From an uncultured Prevotellaceae bacterium (GTDB taxonomy: Bacteria > Bacteroidota > Bacteroidia > Bacteroidales > Bacteroidaceae), in NCBI GenBank assembly GCA_937900485.1, contig CALCEL010000057.1:1-27564 (forward strand): a DNA stretch of 27,564 bases. The letters run 5' to 3'. The notes under the pieces were generated by a model. That model saw only the letters and a program-made list of their open reading frames with translations, was not told the origin of the DNA and searched no databases. Position 1 is the first letter of the stretch. Every line of letters starts with the position of its first letter. The position numbers and the translations under genes were made by a program. Of the stretch, positions 15,835 through 23,855 are shown piece after piece.

Positions 15835-16455
15835 ATGGCAAAAGAAAAATTCGACATCATACAGTCAACATGTATTCCGATTGAGATTGACAACTGTAAT
15901 ACAGACTTGATTATACCAGCAAGATATCTTGCCAGCACTACCCGTGACCCTAAGTTCTTCGGTGACGCTTTCATGCACGACCTTCGTTATGACGCTGACG
16001 GTAAAACGGTGGAAGACTTCGTCATGAATAAGCCGGAGTTCAAAGAGGCTCCTCGTAAAGGCGTGCATGAGATTATTGTGGGCGGACAGAACTGGGGCTC
16101 AGGCTCCAGCCGTGAGCATGCGGCGTGGGCTATAGCAGGTTATGGAGTGAGGGTTGTCATCTCATCAAGCTTTGCGGATATTCACCGCAATAACCTCCTG
16201 AACTGTTTCGTGCTGCCGGTTATCGTCACTAAGGAATTCCAGCAGGAGCTGTTCAAGAGCATCGCGGAGAACTCTGAGATGCAGGTCAAGGTCGACGTGC
16301 CTAATCAGACTGTCACTAACCTGGCAACAGGACGTAGTGAGCATTTCGATATCAACTCTTACAAGAAGTATTGTCTGATGAACGCGTATGACGACATTGA
16401 TTTCTTGTTGTCAAATAAGGATAAGATTGTAGACTTCGAGAATAAGAGAAAGTGA
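15835..16455 (+). CDS. leuD: 3-isopropylmalate dehydratase small subunit
   Basis: Swivelling-domain subunit that completes the LeuCD isomerase. The signature GQNWGSGSSREHAAWAI (about 83-99) binds substrate phosphate-like/carboxylate groups, followed by ISSSFADIHRNNLLNC. Length 206 aa is normal. Last gene of leuACD: a terminator hairpin starts 39 bp after the stop. leuB (3-isopropylmalate dehydrogenase), often the next gene in Bacteroidales leu operons, is not in the window. Confidence 0.96.
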   Translation: MAKEKFDIIQSTCIPIEIDNCNTDLIIPARYLASTTRDPKFFGDAFMHDLRYDADGKTVEDFVMNKPEFKEAPRKGVHEIIVGGQNWGSGSSREHAAWAIAGYGVRVVISSSFADIHRNNLLNCFVLPVIVTKEFQQELFKSIAENSEMQVKVDVPNQTVTNLATGRSEHFDINSYKKYCLMNAYDDIDFLLSNKDKIVDFENKRK

Positions 16456-16493
16456 GTTGACTGCCTCCATCCGGGGGCCTTCTAATATGTCTT

Positions 16494-16549
16494 AGCGAGC
16501 ATGCCATTGTTATGTGAGTGACTTCATGTATGTGGCATCTCGCTTTTTT
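16494..16549 (+). terminator. Terminator after leuD
   Basis: Arms agcgag-c-atgcca (16494-16506, one bulged c) and tggcatctcgct (16533-16544) with a 26-nt loop, followed by six T (16544-16549). The ATG at 16518 that would give a longer version of the next gene lies inside this loop. Confidence 0.75.
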
Positions 16550-16559
16550 CTTGTTATAT

Positions 16560-17735
16560 ATGTCAAGGTTACTGGTGTTTAATCCGTCGAGCGACTTCGC
16601 TCTTGCTTGTGGTAATGGTCATTACATTCCTCCTAAAGGTGTGAGAATGATGGAAGATGGTCTTGCTGTCCTTCCGTTATGGTGGGCAGAGGAAGGCGAT
16701 TGCATCTTGATGAGTGATGACACGGTTCGTCTTGTGGACTCCGACACGATTGGGATGTTGTGGCGTGTGTTAGGTGCAGGAGGAACCGATGATGACATGA
16801 AGCGCATATGGGAGTGTATGCATGTGCTGGATTCAGACGATGACAGGATAGCTTCTTTGTCTCCTTGTCCGTGGGGGTGGAACTTGCCTGTGTTCAATCG
16901 CTTCGCCGGTGTCGGGGTGAACGCCCAGCTTATGCCGGATAGAGAGCGTTTGTCGGAGTATCGTCAGTTGTCGTCCAGAAGCTTTGCGTGTTCATATATT
17001 GGTGAGCTTTTCTGCGACTCGCGTTTTGACGAAGTGGGGGACCTTCTCGTGGGGCAAGGTATGCGTATGATTTCTCTTGATGATGTTAATCGTATGAATG
17101 GCTCATGCCCGGATAGTCCTGTGATATTCAAGACACCATGGTCTTCGAGTGGTAAGGGCGTGTGGAGGGCTGATGTCGGCTATCCTTATGACATGAGACG
17201 AGTCAGAAATGCGGTGGAACAGTTTGGCGGGTTGTTGGTGGATGATTTTTATGATGATAAGTTGATTGACTTCGCCTTGGAATTTAGTGTCGGTGATGAT
17301 GTGTCGTTTCTGGGCTACTCAGTGTTTGAAACGTCCGAGGGAGGTAAGTACGGGTATAACCTCGTGGAATCGCAGGAGTCTCTCCGTTCCAGGGTGCTGT
17401 CGACAGGGATTAGCGAGTATTTGCTGGATCTGGTGGAGTTGTATTCTGTAGAGAGCTTGAGGAAACGGCTATGTGGACACTATCGAGGGGTTGTCGGTAT
17501 AGACATGTTGGTTTGTAGACATGATGGCAAGGTGAAGCTTCATCCGTGTGTGGAGATTAACCTACGTAATAATATGGGAGTGCTGTCTATTTGCGTGTAC
17601 AAACGCATACGGGAAGCCTTGACGATGTATGGTAATGGTGTTGTGCCGCCTAGCTTACTGCTGGCTGGTGACGTAAAGGGAATCACGATGCGTCTTAATG
17701 GCAATAAGATGATGATTGACTCGTCACATTGTTGA
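16560..17735 (+). CDS. Uncharacterised conserved Bacteroidales protein, ATP-grasp-like
   Basis: No function known. The N-terminus (MSRLLVFNPSSDFALACGNG and a later LAVLPLWWAEEGD) matches the pattern of a conserved Bacteroidales hypothetical family that begins with a similar FNP-x-x-D-x-AL motif. The middle and C-terminal halves look ATP-grasp-like: VIFKTPWSSSGKGVWRAD resembles the nucleotide-binding Lys/Gly-rich loop, VVGIDMLVCR a core strand, and CVEINLRNNMGVL the metal-binding E-x-N near the end. The frame is open from 16518, but 16560 is preferred because the upstream ATG is inside a terminator stem-loop and the family begins at the FNP motif. 391 aa, no signal peptide or membrane span. 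It may depend on read-through from leuACD, as no promoter is seen after the terminator; it could ligate a carboxylate to an amine, by fold only. Confidence 0.7.
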   Translation: MSRLLVFNPSSDFALACGNGHYIPPKGVRMMEDGLAVLPLWWAEEGDCILMSDDTVRLVDSDTIGMLWRVLGAGGTDDDMKRIWECMHVLDSDDDRIASLSPCPWGWNLPVFNRFAGVGVNAQLMPDRERLSEYRQLSSRSFACSYIGELFCDSRFDEVGDLLVGQGMRMISLDDVNRMNGSCPDSPVIFKTPWSSSGKGVWRADVGYPYDMRRVRNAVEQFGGLLVDDFYDDKLIDFALEFSVGDDVSFLGYSVFETSEGGKYGYNLVESQESLRSRVLSTGISEYLLDLVELYSVESLRKRLCGHYRGVVGIDMLVCRHDGKVKLHPCVEINLRNNMGVLSICVYKRIREALTMYGNGVVPPSLLLAGDVKGITMRLNGNKMMIDSSHC

Positions 17736-17782
17736 GTTTGTCTACTTTACCGTTTCCATTTGCTACCTTCATTTGAGTATTT

Positions 17783-17805
17783 AGGGCATTGGGATGTCCT
17801 TTTTT
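17783..17805 (+). terminator. Terminator after the ATP-grasp-like gene
   Basis: A 7-bp stem agggcat/atgtcct (17783-17789, 17794-17800, one G-U pair) with loop tggg, followed by six T (17800-17805). Confidence 0.7.
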
Positions 17806-17827
17806 ATAAAAAGGTGTGCATCGCGTC

Positions 17828-17857
17828 TTTTTAATAATTGGAAAATGCCTATATTTG
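17828..17857 (+). promoter_or_regulatory. Probable promoter of the TonB receptor/protease operon
   Basis: TATATTTG at 17850-17857 is a perfect TAnnTTTG -7 element. The -33 position has only TTTT (17828-17831) at an 18-nt spacing, so the match is partial. It implies a leader of about 200 nt before the ATG at 18066. Confidence 0.55.
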
Positions 17858-18065
17858 CACACGTTAGTTTCAAGGTCGCCGTTTTGAGCTTCCTTTTGTG
17901 TTAAGTATATAAATGCGTTGTGTTTATTTGTGATATTTTCTCCAAGAGAGGTTCACCTGTTGTTATTTAGTTGTTGTTTTTTTGTGTGAGCGTTTTTCGC
18001 TTCTTTATTAGGGAACAGATTTTTTTTCTTGATATTACAAATTGAACGCAAATTAAGGATTATTA

Positions 18066-20867
18066 GTGATGTCAGATTGTCAGATTAACAAGAAAGGTCT
18101 GTTGTGCTTTTTTGTGTGTTTTTTGTTCGGAAGCATCTCCGTGGCGAGTGCTTTCTCCTTGAATGATAGTATAGGTAATAAGGCGTCTGTAAGGTCATCT
18201 AATACATGCCGTTTGTTTTTTCATGTCGTCGATGAGAACAATGAGCCGGTAATCTTAGCTCGCTGTGAGTTAAAGCAACTCGGTTTGTACGCCGCTACTG
18301 ACATCAATGGCGACGCCGTCATGTCTGATGTGCCGTGTGGTGAGTATGACGTTACGGTGAGTTATGTCGGTTATCAGGCTATAAAGAGAAAGGTGAACAT
18401 CTCTAAGGATCTTAGACAGGATTTCAAGATGGTGGTGTCTTCTCTTGCGCTCAAGGAGGTTGAGGTCGTGGCGAAACAAAACGTGGCAGGTGAGAGTACC
18501 AGCTCGCTCATCACTCGACAGGCGATAGATCATCTCCAGGCTTTCTCGCTTGATGACATCATGCAGCTGGTGCCTGGAAATCTGATAAAAAACACAAGTC
18601 TCACTGATGAGTCGTACCTTACGCTGAGAACGCTGAAAGGAGGACAAAACGCCACTTTCGGGTCAAGCATCATGATAGACGGAGTGCAGATATCAAATAA
18701 TGGAACCATGGCTCATGGCGCATTTGAGTCGACTGCCAATGTCGGAACGCAGTTGCGTACAATCAGTGCGGATGATATAGAGTCTGTGGAGGTTATCAGA
18801 GGTATAGCGTCTGCTGAGTATGGTGATTTCACTAGCGGAATGACTGTGATAAACAGTAGGGTGGGTGTGACACCATGGATGGCCAAGGTGAAGGTGAATC
18901 CTGCTATGCGTAACTACTCGCTCAGTAAGGGACTAAAGTTCGTTATGCCCAACTCGTCGAAGGTGGGAACGGTGAATTTCTCCTTTGACTATGCTAACGC
19001 ATGGAGTGATCCGAGAATGAAGTCAGAGTCTTTTGACAGGTATACTGGCTCCGTCAATGTGGCATATGACTTCTCAAAGAAATGGCATACGACGACTAAG
19101 GTACGTTATAATTTCAGCAGAGAGTGGAATGGTAATGACCCGGATGCTGTTAGCCAGAGCAATGTGGCGGACTATAAGAACAGCAGTCTGTCTCTGAGTC
19201 ACAATGGTAAACTGTCTGTTAATAAGGCTTTTGCTCGTACAGTCAGTTACACCCTTTCACTCTCCTTGAATGAACAGACAACAAGAAGAGAGAATTGCGG
19301 CGTCGCCAATCCTAATGGTCTGCTGCCTATTCTGACGGCGACAGAGTCTGGTTACTATTTCGTGCCTTGGGTGAACACGTCTTATTTTGCCAGCGGCGGC
19401 ACAGAGAGTAAGCCGGGTAATGTTACGGCAAAACTGACAGATCAGTTCTATGTGAGGGCTGGCGATACGAACCAGAATTTCAAGTTGGGAGTGGAGTATC
19501 ATTATGACTGGAACAGTGGAAGGGGATACTACAATGACAATGACTCACTACCCCTAAACCCGAAATCGAATGGAAGAGTTCGCTCATTCTCTGATGTTCC
19601 CGGATTGCAACAGTTCAATGTGTTCGCGGAGGATAAACTGACTTGGATGTTTGCGGATGATAGGCAGGTGGTTGTACAGGCGGGTGTGCGTTTCACTGCG
19701 GTGCAGCCTTTTATGAGTGAGTCTGTTCTTAGTCTCTCTCCAAGAATTAACTCCAGTTTTGATGTGACAAGATGGCTGGATATAAGATTAGGATATGGAC
19801 TGACATCCAAGACGCCGAGTTTGGCTTATCTCTATCCTGACAAGAATTACACGGATGTGGTGGCTGCCAATTACATGCCTCAGGATAATTCTTCGGGACA
19901 GTTGTTGCTGTATAGAACCGAGGTGTATCAGGTGGAACGTACGTTAGGCCTGCAAAATGCCACGAACAGAAAGTTTGAGGTAGGCTTGGACCTGAAACTG
20001 CCGAACAAACGTAAGATCAGTATCATTGGCTATCATGAGAAAACCGGAAACGGATTCAGCTCTGCACAGGAATATTACACGTTCACATCTGACTATTTCT
20101 CTATCAATAAGGGATTGACTACGCAGAATGGAATGACTATTGTTGACTGGAATAATCCTGAGAGAACGGATACGCTGTTCTCTACCACAGGTAAGTTGGC
20201 TAACAATAGTGTCACAGTAAACAAGGGAGTGGAGCTGGATTTTGATTTGGGAGAGATAGAGGTGTTGAAGACACATGTATATCTTAATGGAGCATACACG
20301 GAGTCAAAGTCATATACTAAAGGCATTACTGTGTCTAACCCGCATAGCTTGCCTACGGAGTATAAGCAGTACGGAACTACTCCGTTTAAGATTGTCTACA
20401 GAGCAGATACGGATTATGACATATATCGTCAGTTTAATACGAGCCTGCGTCTGGTGACACACATCCCGGTCATTAAGATGGTAGCTTCGCTGACCGGACA
20501 GGCCATTTGGTATAACTACTCTCGTAGCTATGCTCCTGGAAGGAATCCGATTGGATGGATAGATACAGACCTTACGTATCATGAGATAACGGACGATATG
20601 TTGTCGGATGAGAATTATACAATAAAAGGTATAAGCTTGCATGACCAGATAGAGGAGGATACAAAGAGCACGCCGACAAAGAATCCTATCACTTGGATGG
20701 TGTCGGGACGTCTGACAAAGGAATTGGGAACGTTTGGCTCACTCTCTATGTATGTGAACAATATGTTTTTCTATGAGCCATATCTGTCTTCGTCATCGTC
20801 TTCCACTCTCACTCAGAGAAATACAGGCTCGTTTAGCTTTGGCTTTGAGTTGTCCTTTAAGCTGTAA
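18066..20867 (+). CDS. TonB-dependent receptor with CarboxypepD-like N-domain
   Basis: Outer-membrane active transporter driven by TonB. The signal peptide ends around residue 30 (FLFGSISVASAFS). Residues about 48-115 form a carboxypeptidase-regulatory-like beta-sandwich (VTVSYVGYQAIKRKVNI is typical). The plug follows (about 125-260: ITRQAIDHLQAFSLDDIMQ, then MIDGVQISN and SVEVIRGIASAEYGDF), then a 22-strand-type barrel to the C-terminus, ending with an aromatic-flanked strand FGFELSFKL. At 933 aa it is close to the usual size. It is not SusC-like: no SusD partner follows. The next three genes encode a lipoprotein, a beta-barrel and a secreted protease fusion in the same direction, which suggests peptides or a protein-bound cofactor/metal as cargo rather than glycans. 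Cargo is inference only. Confidence 0.92.
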   Translation: MMSDCQINKKGLLCFFVCFLFGSISVASAFSLNDSIGNKASVRSSNTCRLFFHVVDENNEPVILARCELKQLGLYAATDINGDAVMSDVPCGEYDVTVSYVGYQAIKRKVNISKDLRQDFKMVVSSLALKEVEVVAKQNVAGESTSSLITRQAIDHLQAFSLDDIMQLVPGNLIKNTSLTDESYLTLRTLKGGQNATFGSSIMIDGVQISNNGTMAHGAFESTANVGTQLRTISADDIESVEVIRGIASAEYGDFTSGMTVINSRVGVTPWMAKVKVNPAMRNYSLSKGLKFVMPNSSKVGTVNFSFDYANAWSDPRMKSESFDRYTGSVNVAYDFSKKWHTTTKVRYNFSREWNGNDPDAVSQSNVADYKNSSLSLSHNGKLSVNKAFARTVSYTLSLSLNEQTTRRENCGVANPNGLLPILTATESGYYFVPWVNTSYFASGGTESKPGNVTAKLTDQFYVRAGDTNQNFKLGVEYHYDWNSGRGYYNDNDSLPLNPKSNGRVRSFSDVPGLQQFNVFAEDKLTWMFADDRQVVVQAGVRFTAVQPFMSESVLSLSPRINSSFDVTRWLDIRLGYGLTSKTPSLAYLYPDKNYTDVVAANYMPQDNSSGQLLLYRTEVYQVERTLGLQNATNRKFEVGLDLKLPNKRKISIIGYHEKTGNGFSSAQEYYTFTSDYFSINKGLTTQNGMTIVDWNNPERTDTLFSTTGKLANNSVTVNKGVELDFDLGEIEVLKTHVYLNGAYTESKSYTKGITVSNPHSLPTEYKQYGTTPFKIVYRADTDYDIYRQFNTSLRLVTHIPVIKMVASLTGQAIWYNYSRSYAPGRNPIGWIDTDLTYHEITDDMLSDENYTIKGISLHDQIEEDTKSTPTKNPITWMVSGRLTKELGTFGSLSMYVNNMFFYEPYLSSSSSSTLTQRNTGSFSFGFELSFKL

Positions 20868-20941
20868 GACTTGGACGGATAACAAATCGTTATTAGATGA
20901 TGAAAACATTATATATTTATTTATTATTTAATTTGTAAGTT

Positions 20942-22174
20942 ATGAATTTGAAAGGAAAAAGATTTTCTTTTGTGTGTCTGCTGACTATGCTCTCCGCATT
21001 GTCAGTGTTGATGAGTTGTTCTTCTGATAGTGATGGCGTATCAGGATTTGATGTGACAGTGTATATTGTGGCACCTGATAACATGACGGGGCTTGACTTG
21101 TCTGGACATACTGTGACGTTTGAGGGAGAGGGACGTACATACACAGCAGTGACAGATAATACCGGTAAGGCCGTTTTGACTGGTGTCATACCTGGTGTTT
21201 ATTCAACCTCATGCTCATGGAATATCTCATCAGACGAGTATACTGTGTTGACAAGTGAGACTGTACAGAATGGTACGTACATATTGTCTGGTATGTCTTC
21301 TGATGTTGCAATAGCCACGACATCTGAACATTATCTCTCTTTGGTGGTAAGTAAGAAACAGTCAATACTTATCAGTAAGGTGTATTATCAGGGATGCAAG
21401 GACTCTAATAATAAAAACTATTTAGCAGGACGATTCGTTGAGCTGTATAATAATGGTGATGACACTATTGACGTGTCTGGATTGTATGTCGGATTCATGG
21501 AGACAGAATCAAAGCCTGCTTATACTATTACGGAAGAGTCTGACACAGTATATATGAAGCAGGTGTTCAGAATTCCTGCTGATAAAGAGTATCTGGTCGC
21601 TCCAGGTAAGAATGTGGTGATTTGTAACAGCGCTATAGATCATACAGAGTCAGGAGCGGATATCTATAATCTCCTTAACTCTGATTTTGAGGCTAAGGAT
21701 GCAAGCGGAAAGACTACAAACAATCCTGATGTGCCAGCTTTGACTCTTGTCTATACTGCATATCCGACGTTGTCAAATATGAATCTCACTCAGGGTGGTC
21801 CTTGTGGTGTCGCAATATTCAACACTACTGTTGACGTGTCTGACACAACAGTTTTTGCCGAGGTTTATAGTTATGGTAAGGTGAGTGGAGCAAAATACAA
21901 GAAAATCCCGGCTAAGTATATTATTGACGGAGTTGATATCCTTAAGAATAAGACATCTGGTGTGGAGGTTAATACAAAGCGTTTCTGTGATTATGTGGAT
22001 GCTGGTTACGTGGTTTCCTCTAGCACGAGTTCTTATACAGGAGAGGTGATGTATCGTAAACAGGAGAGTGTTACCGTAGATGGGCGCTCTATACTCATGG
22101 ATTCTAACAATAGTTGTGCTGACTGGGCTGTCGCAACACGTGATGAGCAACTGCAGATTGGCCAGTATAAGTGA
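20942..22174 (+). CDS. DUF4876 family lipoprotein
   Basis: Predicted lipoprotein of the DUF4876 family, a Bacteroidetes group typically encoded beside TonB receptors; function unknown. The signal peptide carries a lipobox LMSC with Cys26 as the acylated residue, followed by serine/aspartate-rich linker, which suggests surface exposure. Residues about 35-130 look like a carboxypeptidase-regulatory or prealbumin-type sandwich (TDNTGKAVLTGVIPGVY). Residues from about 138 (ILISKVYYQGCKD, then GRFVELYNNGDDTIDVSGLYVG) resemble a lamin-tail-like beta domain. The C-terminus has no membrane segment. It lies 74 bp after the TonB receptor without a terminator. A binding protein for the receptor's cargo is the most natural role, analogous to SusD but unrelated in fold. 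Confidence 0.82.
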   Translation: MNLKGKRFSFVCLLTMLSALSVLMSCSSDSDGVSGFDVTVYIVAPDNMTGLDLSGHTVTFEGEGRTYTAVTDNTGKAVLTGVIPGVYSTSCSWNISSDEYTVLTSETVQNGTYILSGMSSDVAIATTSEHYLSLVVSKKQSILISKVYYQGCKDSNNKNYLAGRFVELYNNGDDTIDVSGLYVGFMETESKPAYTITEESDTVYMKQVFRIPADKEYLVAPGKNVVICNSAIDHTESGADIYNLLNSDFEAKDASGKTTNNPDVPALTLVYTAYPTLSNMNLTQGGPCGVAIFNTTVDVSDTTVFAEVYSYGKVSGAKYKKIPAKYIIDGVDILKNKTSGVEVNTKRFCDYVDAGYVVSSSTSSYTGEVMYRKQESVTVDGRSILMDSNNSCADWAVATRDEQLQIGQYK

Positions 22175-22283
22175 AAACTGATTGTATATATATAATATGT
22201 GTATAAACTCCGCTGCGTGTTATGTCATGTGATAGGTACATGTTGCCGGAGTAAATGTAATTGTATTTATTTCTATCTCCGTT

Positions 22284-23843
22284 ATGAACAAACTGTGTGT
22301 CATATTGAACGTATTGGTATGTATTGCGACAGGTGTCAATGCCCAGACTATGGAATCGCCAAACAGTTATGAGACTCGTCTCTCTGATGAGATGAAGAAC
22401 TTATGGCAACATACAATGAACCCTGCCGGCATGGCTCGTGACAGTGTAAGTGAACGTGGTATGGCTTATGCTGACTTCAATCATAATGAGGGGACGCATT
22501 ATCTTGTTCAGAACGGTGATAGAAATAATAATCTTTCTTTTTATGCTGATGCGTTTAAAAGACTTAGTAAGTATGTGTTGGGCTATGGTAGCGTCAGCTT
22601 TGGTATGGGACGTATGTTTAATCGTGGCTGGTCTGATGTCATTAGAACGTACCACTCTGACCCTTATGTCTCAGGAAGTTCTGTGACTGGTAGCTATGAC
22701 AGACAAGATGTGGAACTGACAGCTGCTATTTCGTCCGTGGACTTCAACGGGTTGACTTATGGATTTCGATTGGATTATAGTGTTGGTGATTTGAGTCGCT
22801 TGCGTGACCCACGTTCACGTGTGAACTTGGCGGAATATCGTATCACTCCTGCTGTGACATATAAGAAAAGTGATGTGGTGATGGGGGTGAGTGCGCATTA
22901 TAAACGAAGAAAGGAGAAGCTGGATAGCTATAAAGTTGTGAATACTGATGCGGACTATGTTTTTTATACTTTCACAGGGTTGGAAAACGCCACAAGTGTC
23001 ACAGGTGGTTATACAGGTTATCAGAGAGAGTATGTTGACCATGAGTTGGGAGCAGAACTTACTTTCTCTTTTAGTCATGGTGGTTCTCGGTCACTCTCAT
23101 CTTTGACCTACAATAAGGCCGTTGAGGATATTTTCGGTATATATAAATATATGCCGGGAAAATACAGTAGAAAAGAGGTGGCTTTTCAGACTTGCAACGT
23201 GTTCTCACAAAGTAACGGAGTGTCTCATAAGATAGATTTCAGATTCGCTTTTCGTCCATCATATGGTGATGAGTATCGCCAAAGTATGAAGTATGAAACC
23301 GATGCTCAGACTGGTATCACTTCAAGGTGGTGGGAGACGACACTGGAGACGAAAAAAAGATATGAGATGACGGATTACGTTGCTGATCTTCATTATCGTA
23401 TGGCGTGGACAATGGATGGTAAGGTGAAATCATACGCCGGAGCTCATTTGGGTTATAATTATAACAGGGAGGAGTATCATCTTCCAGAGTCTTCGCTTGA
23501 GGTGGCAGGTGTTGATGTCCTCGTTGAGGGTGGTACAAGTCTGTTCAGTAAGAAACAACGTGCCTTGTGGGTGGAAGGAGTGTTTGGATATCATGTGTCT
23601 GCTAAGTCTAATCTTCAGCTAAATGATGAGACTACAGATTACGCTGTCAATGTGCTTGTTCCAGATATGACATTTTGGAGCGCAAGTTTTTTACAAGGAA
23701 AAGCAAGCGTGAGTTATCAGTTCCCTATGACCATAAAGGATGTGTGTCGTGAGTATTTTGTTAAGGCTTACGGACATGTGATTTCTACAGATAAGGATAC
23801 AAATGCTTTTGGTGGGGGAGTAAGTTTTGGTGTCTTTTATTGA
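22284..23843 (+). CDS. DUF6850 family outer-membrane beta-barrel protein
   Basis: Exported protein with a signal peptide (MNKLCVILNVLVCIATGVNA then Q) and a body rich in alternating hydrophobic/aromatic strands ending with VSFGVFY, a C-terminal aromatic as expected for BAM-inserted barrels. The N-terminal part (MESPNSYETRLSDEMKNLW, then MNPAGMARDS) fits the DUF6850 family, also found next to DUF4876 genes. Specific function unknown. It sits 109 bp downstream of the DUF4876 gene. The protease gene begins only 10 bp after its stop (or 46 bp with the preferred start), making translational coupling probable. It might be a conduit or anchor for the protease. Confidence 0.8.
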   Translation: MNKLCVILNVLVCIATGVNAQTMESPNSYETRLSDEMKNLWQHTMNPAGMARDSVSERGMAYADFNHNEGTHYLVQNGDRNNNLSFYADAFKRLSKYVLGYGSVSFGMGRMFNRGWSDVIRTYHSDPYVSGSSVTGSYDRQDVELTAAISSVDFNGLTYGFRLDYSVGDLSRLRDPRSRVNLAEYRITPAVTYKKSDVVMGVSAHYKRRKEKLDSYKVVNTDADYVFYTFTGLENATSVTGGYTGYQREYVDHELGAELTFSFSHGGSRSLSSLTYNKAVEDIFGIYKYMPGKYSRKEVAFQTCNVFSQSNGVSHKIDFRFAFRPSYGDEYRQSMKYETDAQTGITSRWWETTLETKKRYEMTDYVADLHYRMAWTMDGKVKSYAGAHLGYNYNREEYHLPESSLEVAGVDVLVEGGTSLFSKKQRALWVEGVFGYHVSAKSNLQLNDETTDYAVNVLVPDMTFWSASFLQGKASVSYQFPMTIKDVCREYFVKAYGHVISTDKDTNAFGGGVSFGVFY

Positions 23844-23855
23844 TTGTTAAATAAT
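23840..23855 (+). repeat. 16-bp partial copy of the terminal repeat
   Basis: ttgattgttaaataat at 23840-23855 is identical to 16-31 of the left repeat (same orientation) and, inverted, to 27538-27553. It spans the DUF6850 stop codon and the first bases of the protease frame. It lacks the GC-richer end of the repeat, so it may be coincidence in AT-rich sequence. Confidence 0.5.

Larger units (their letters stand above)
17736..18065. other. Intergenic region with terminator, promoter and long leader
   Basis: 330 bp without a gene: a terminator at 17783-17805, a probable promoter at 17828-17857 and an unusually long AT-rich leader of about 200 nt before the TonB-receptor start. Inside the leader I see only a weak gagcg/cgctt hairpin near 17987-18002 and no recognised riboswitch. 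Confidence 0.55.

Noticed and set aside
18066..20867. TonB receptor considered as a SusC of a polysaccharide-utilisation locus
   Set aside because: No SusD-like gene follows; the next gene is a DUF4876 lipoprotein, and the GH30 gene is 8 kb away behind several unrelated operons.
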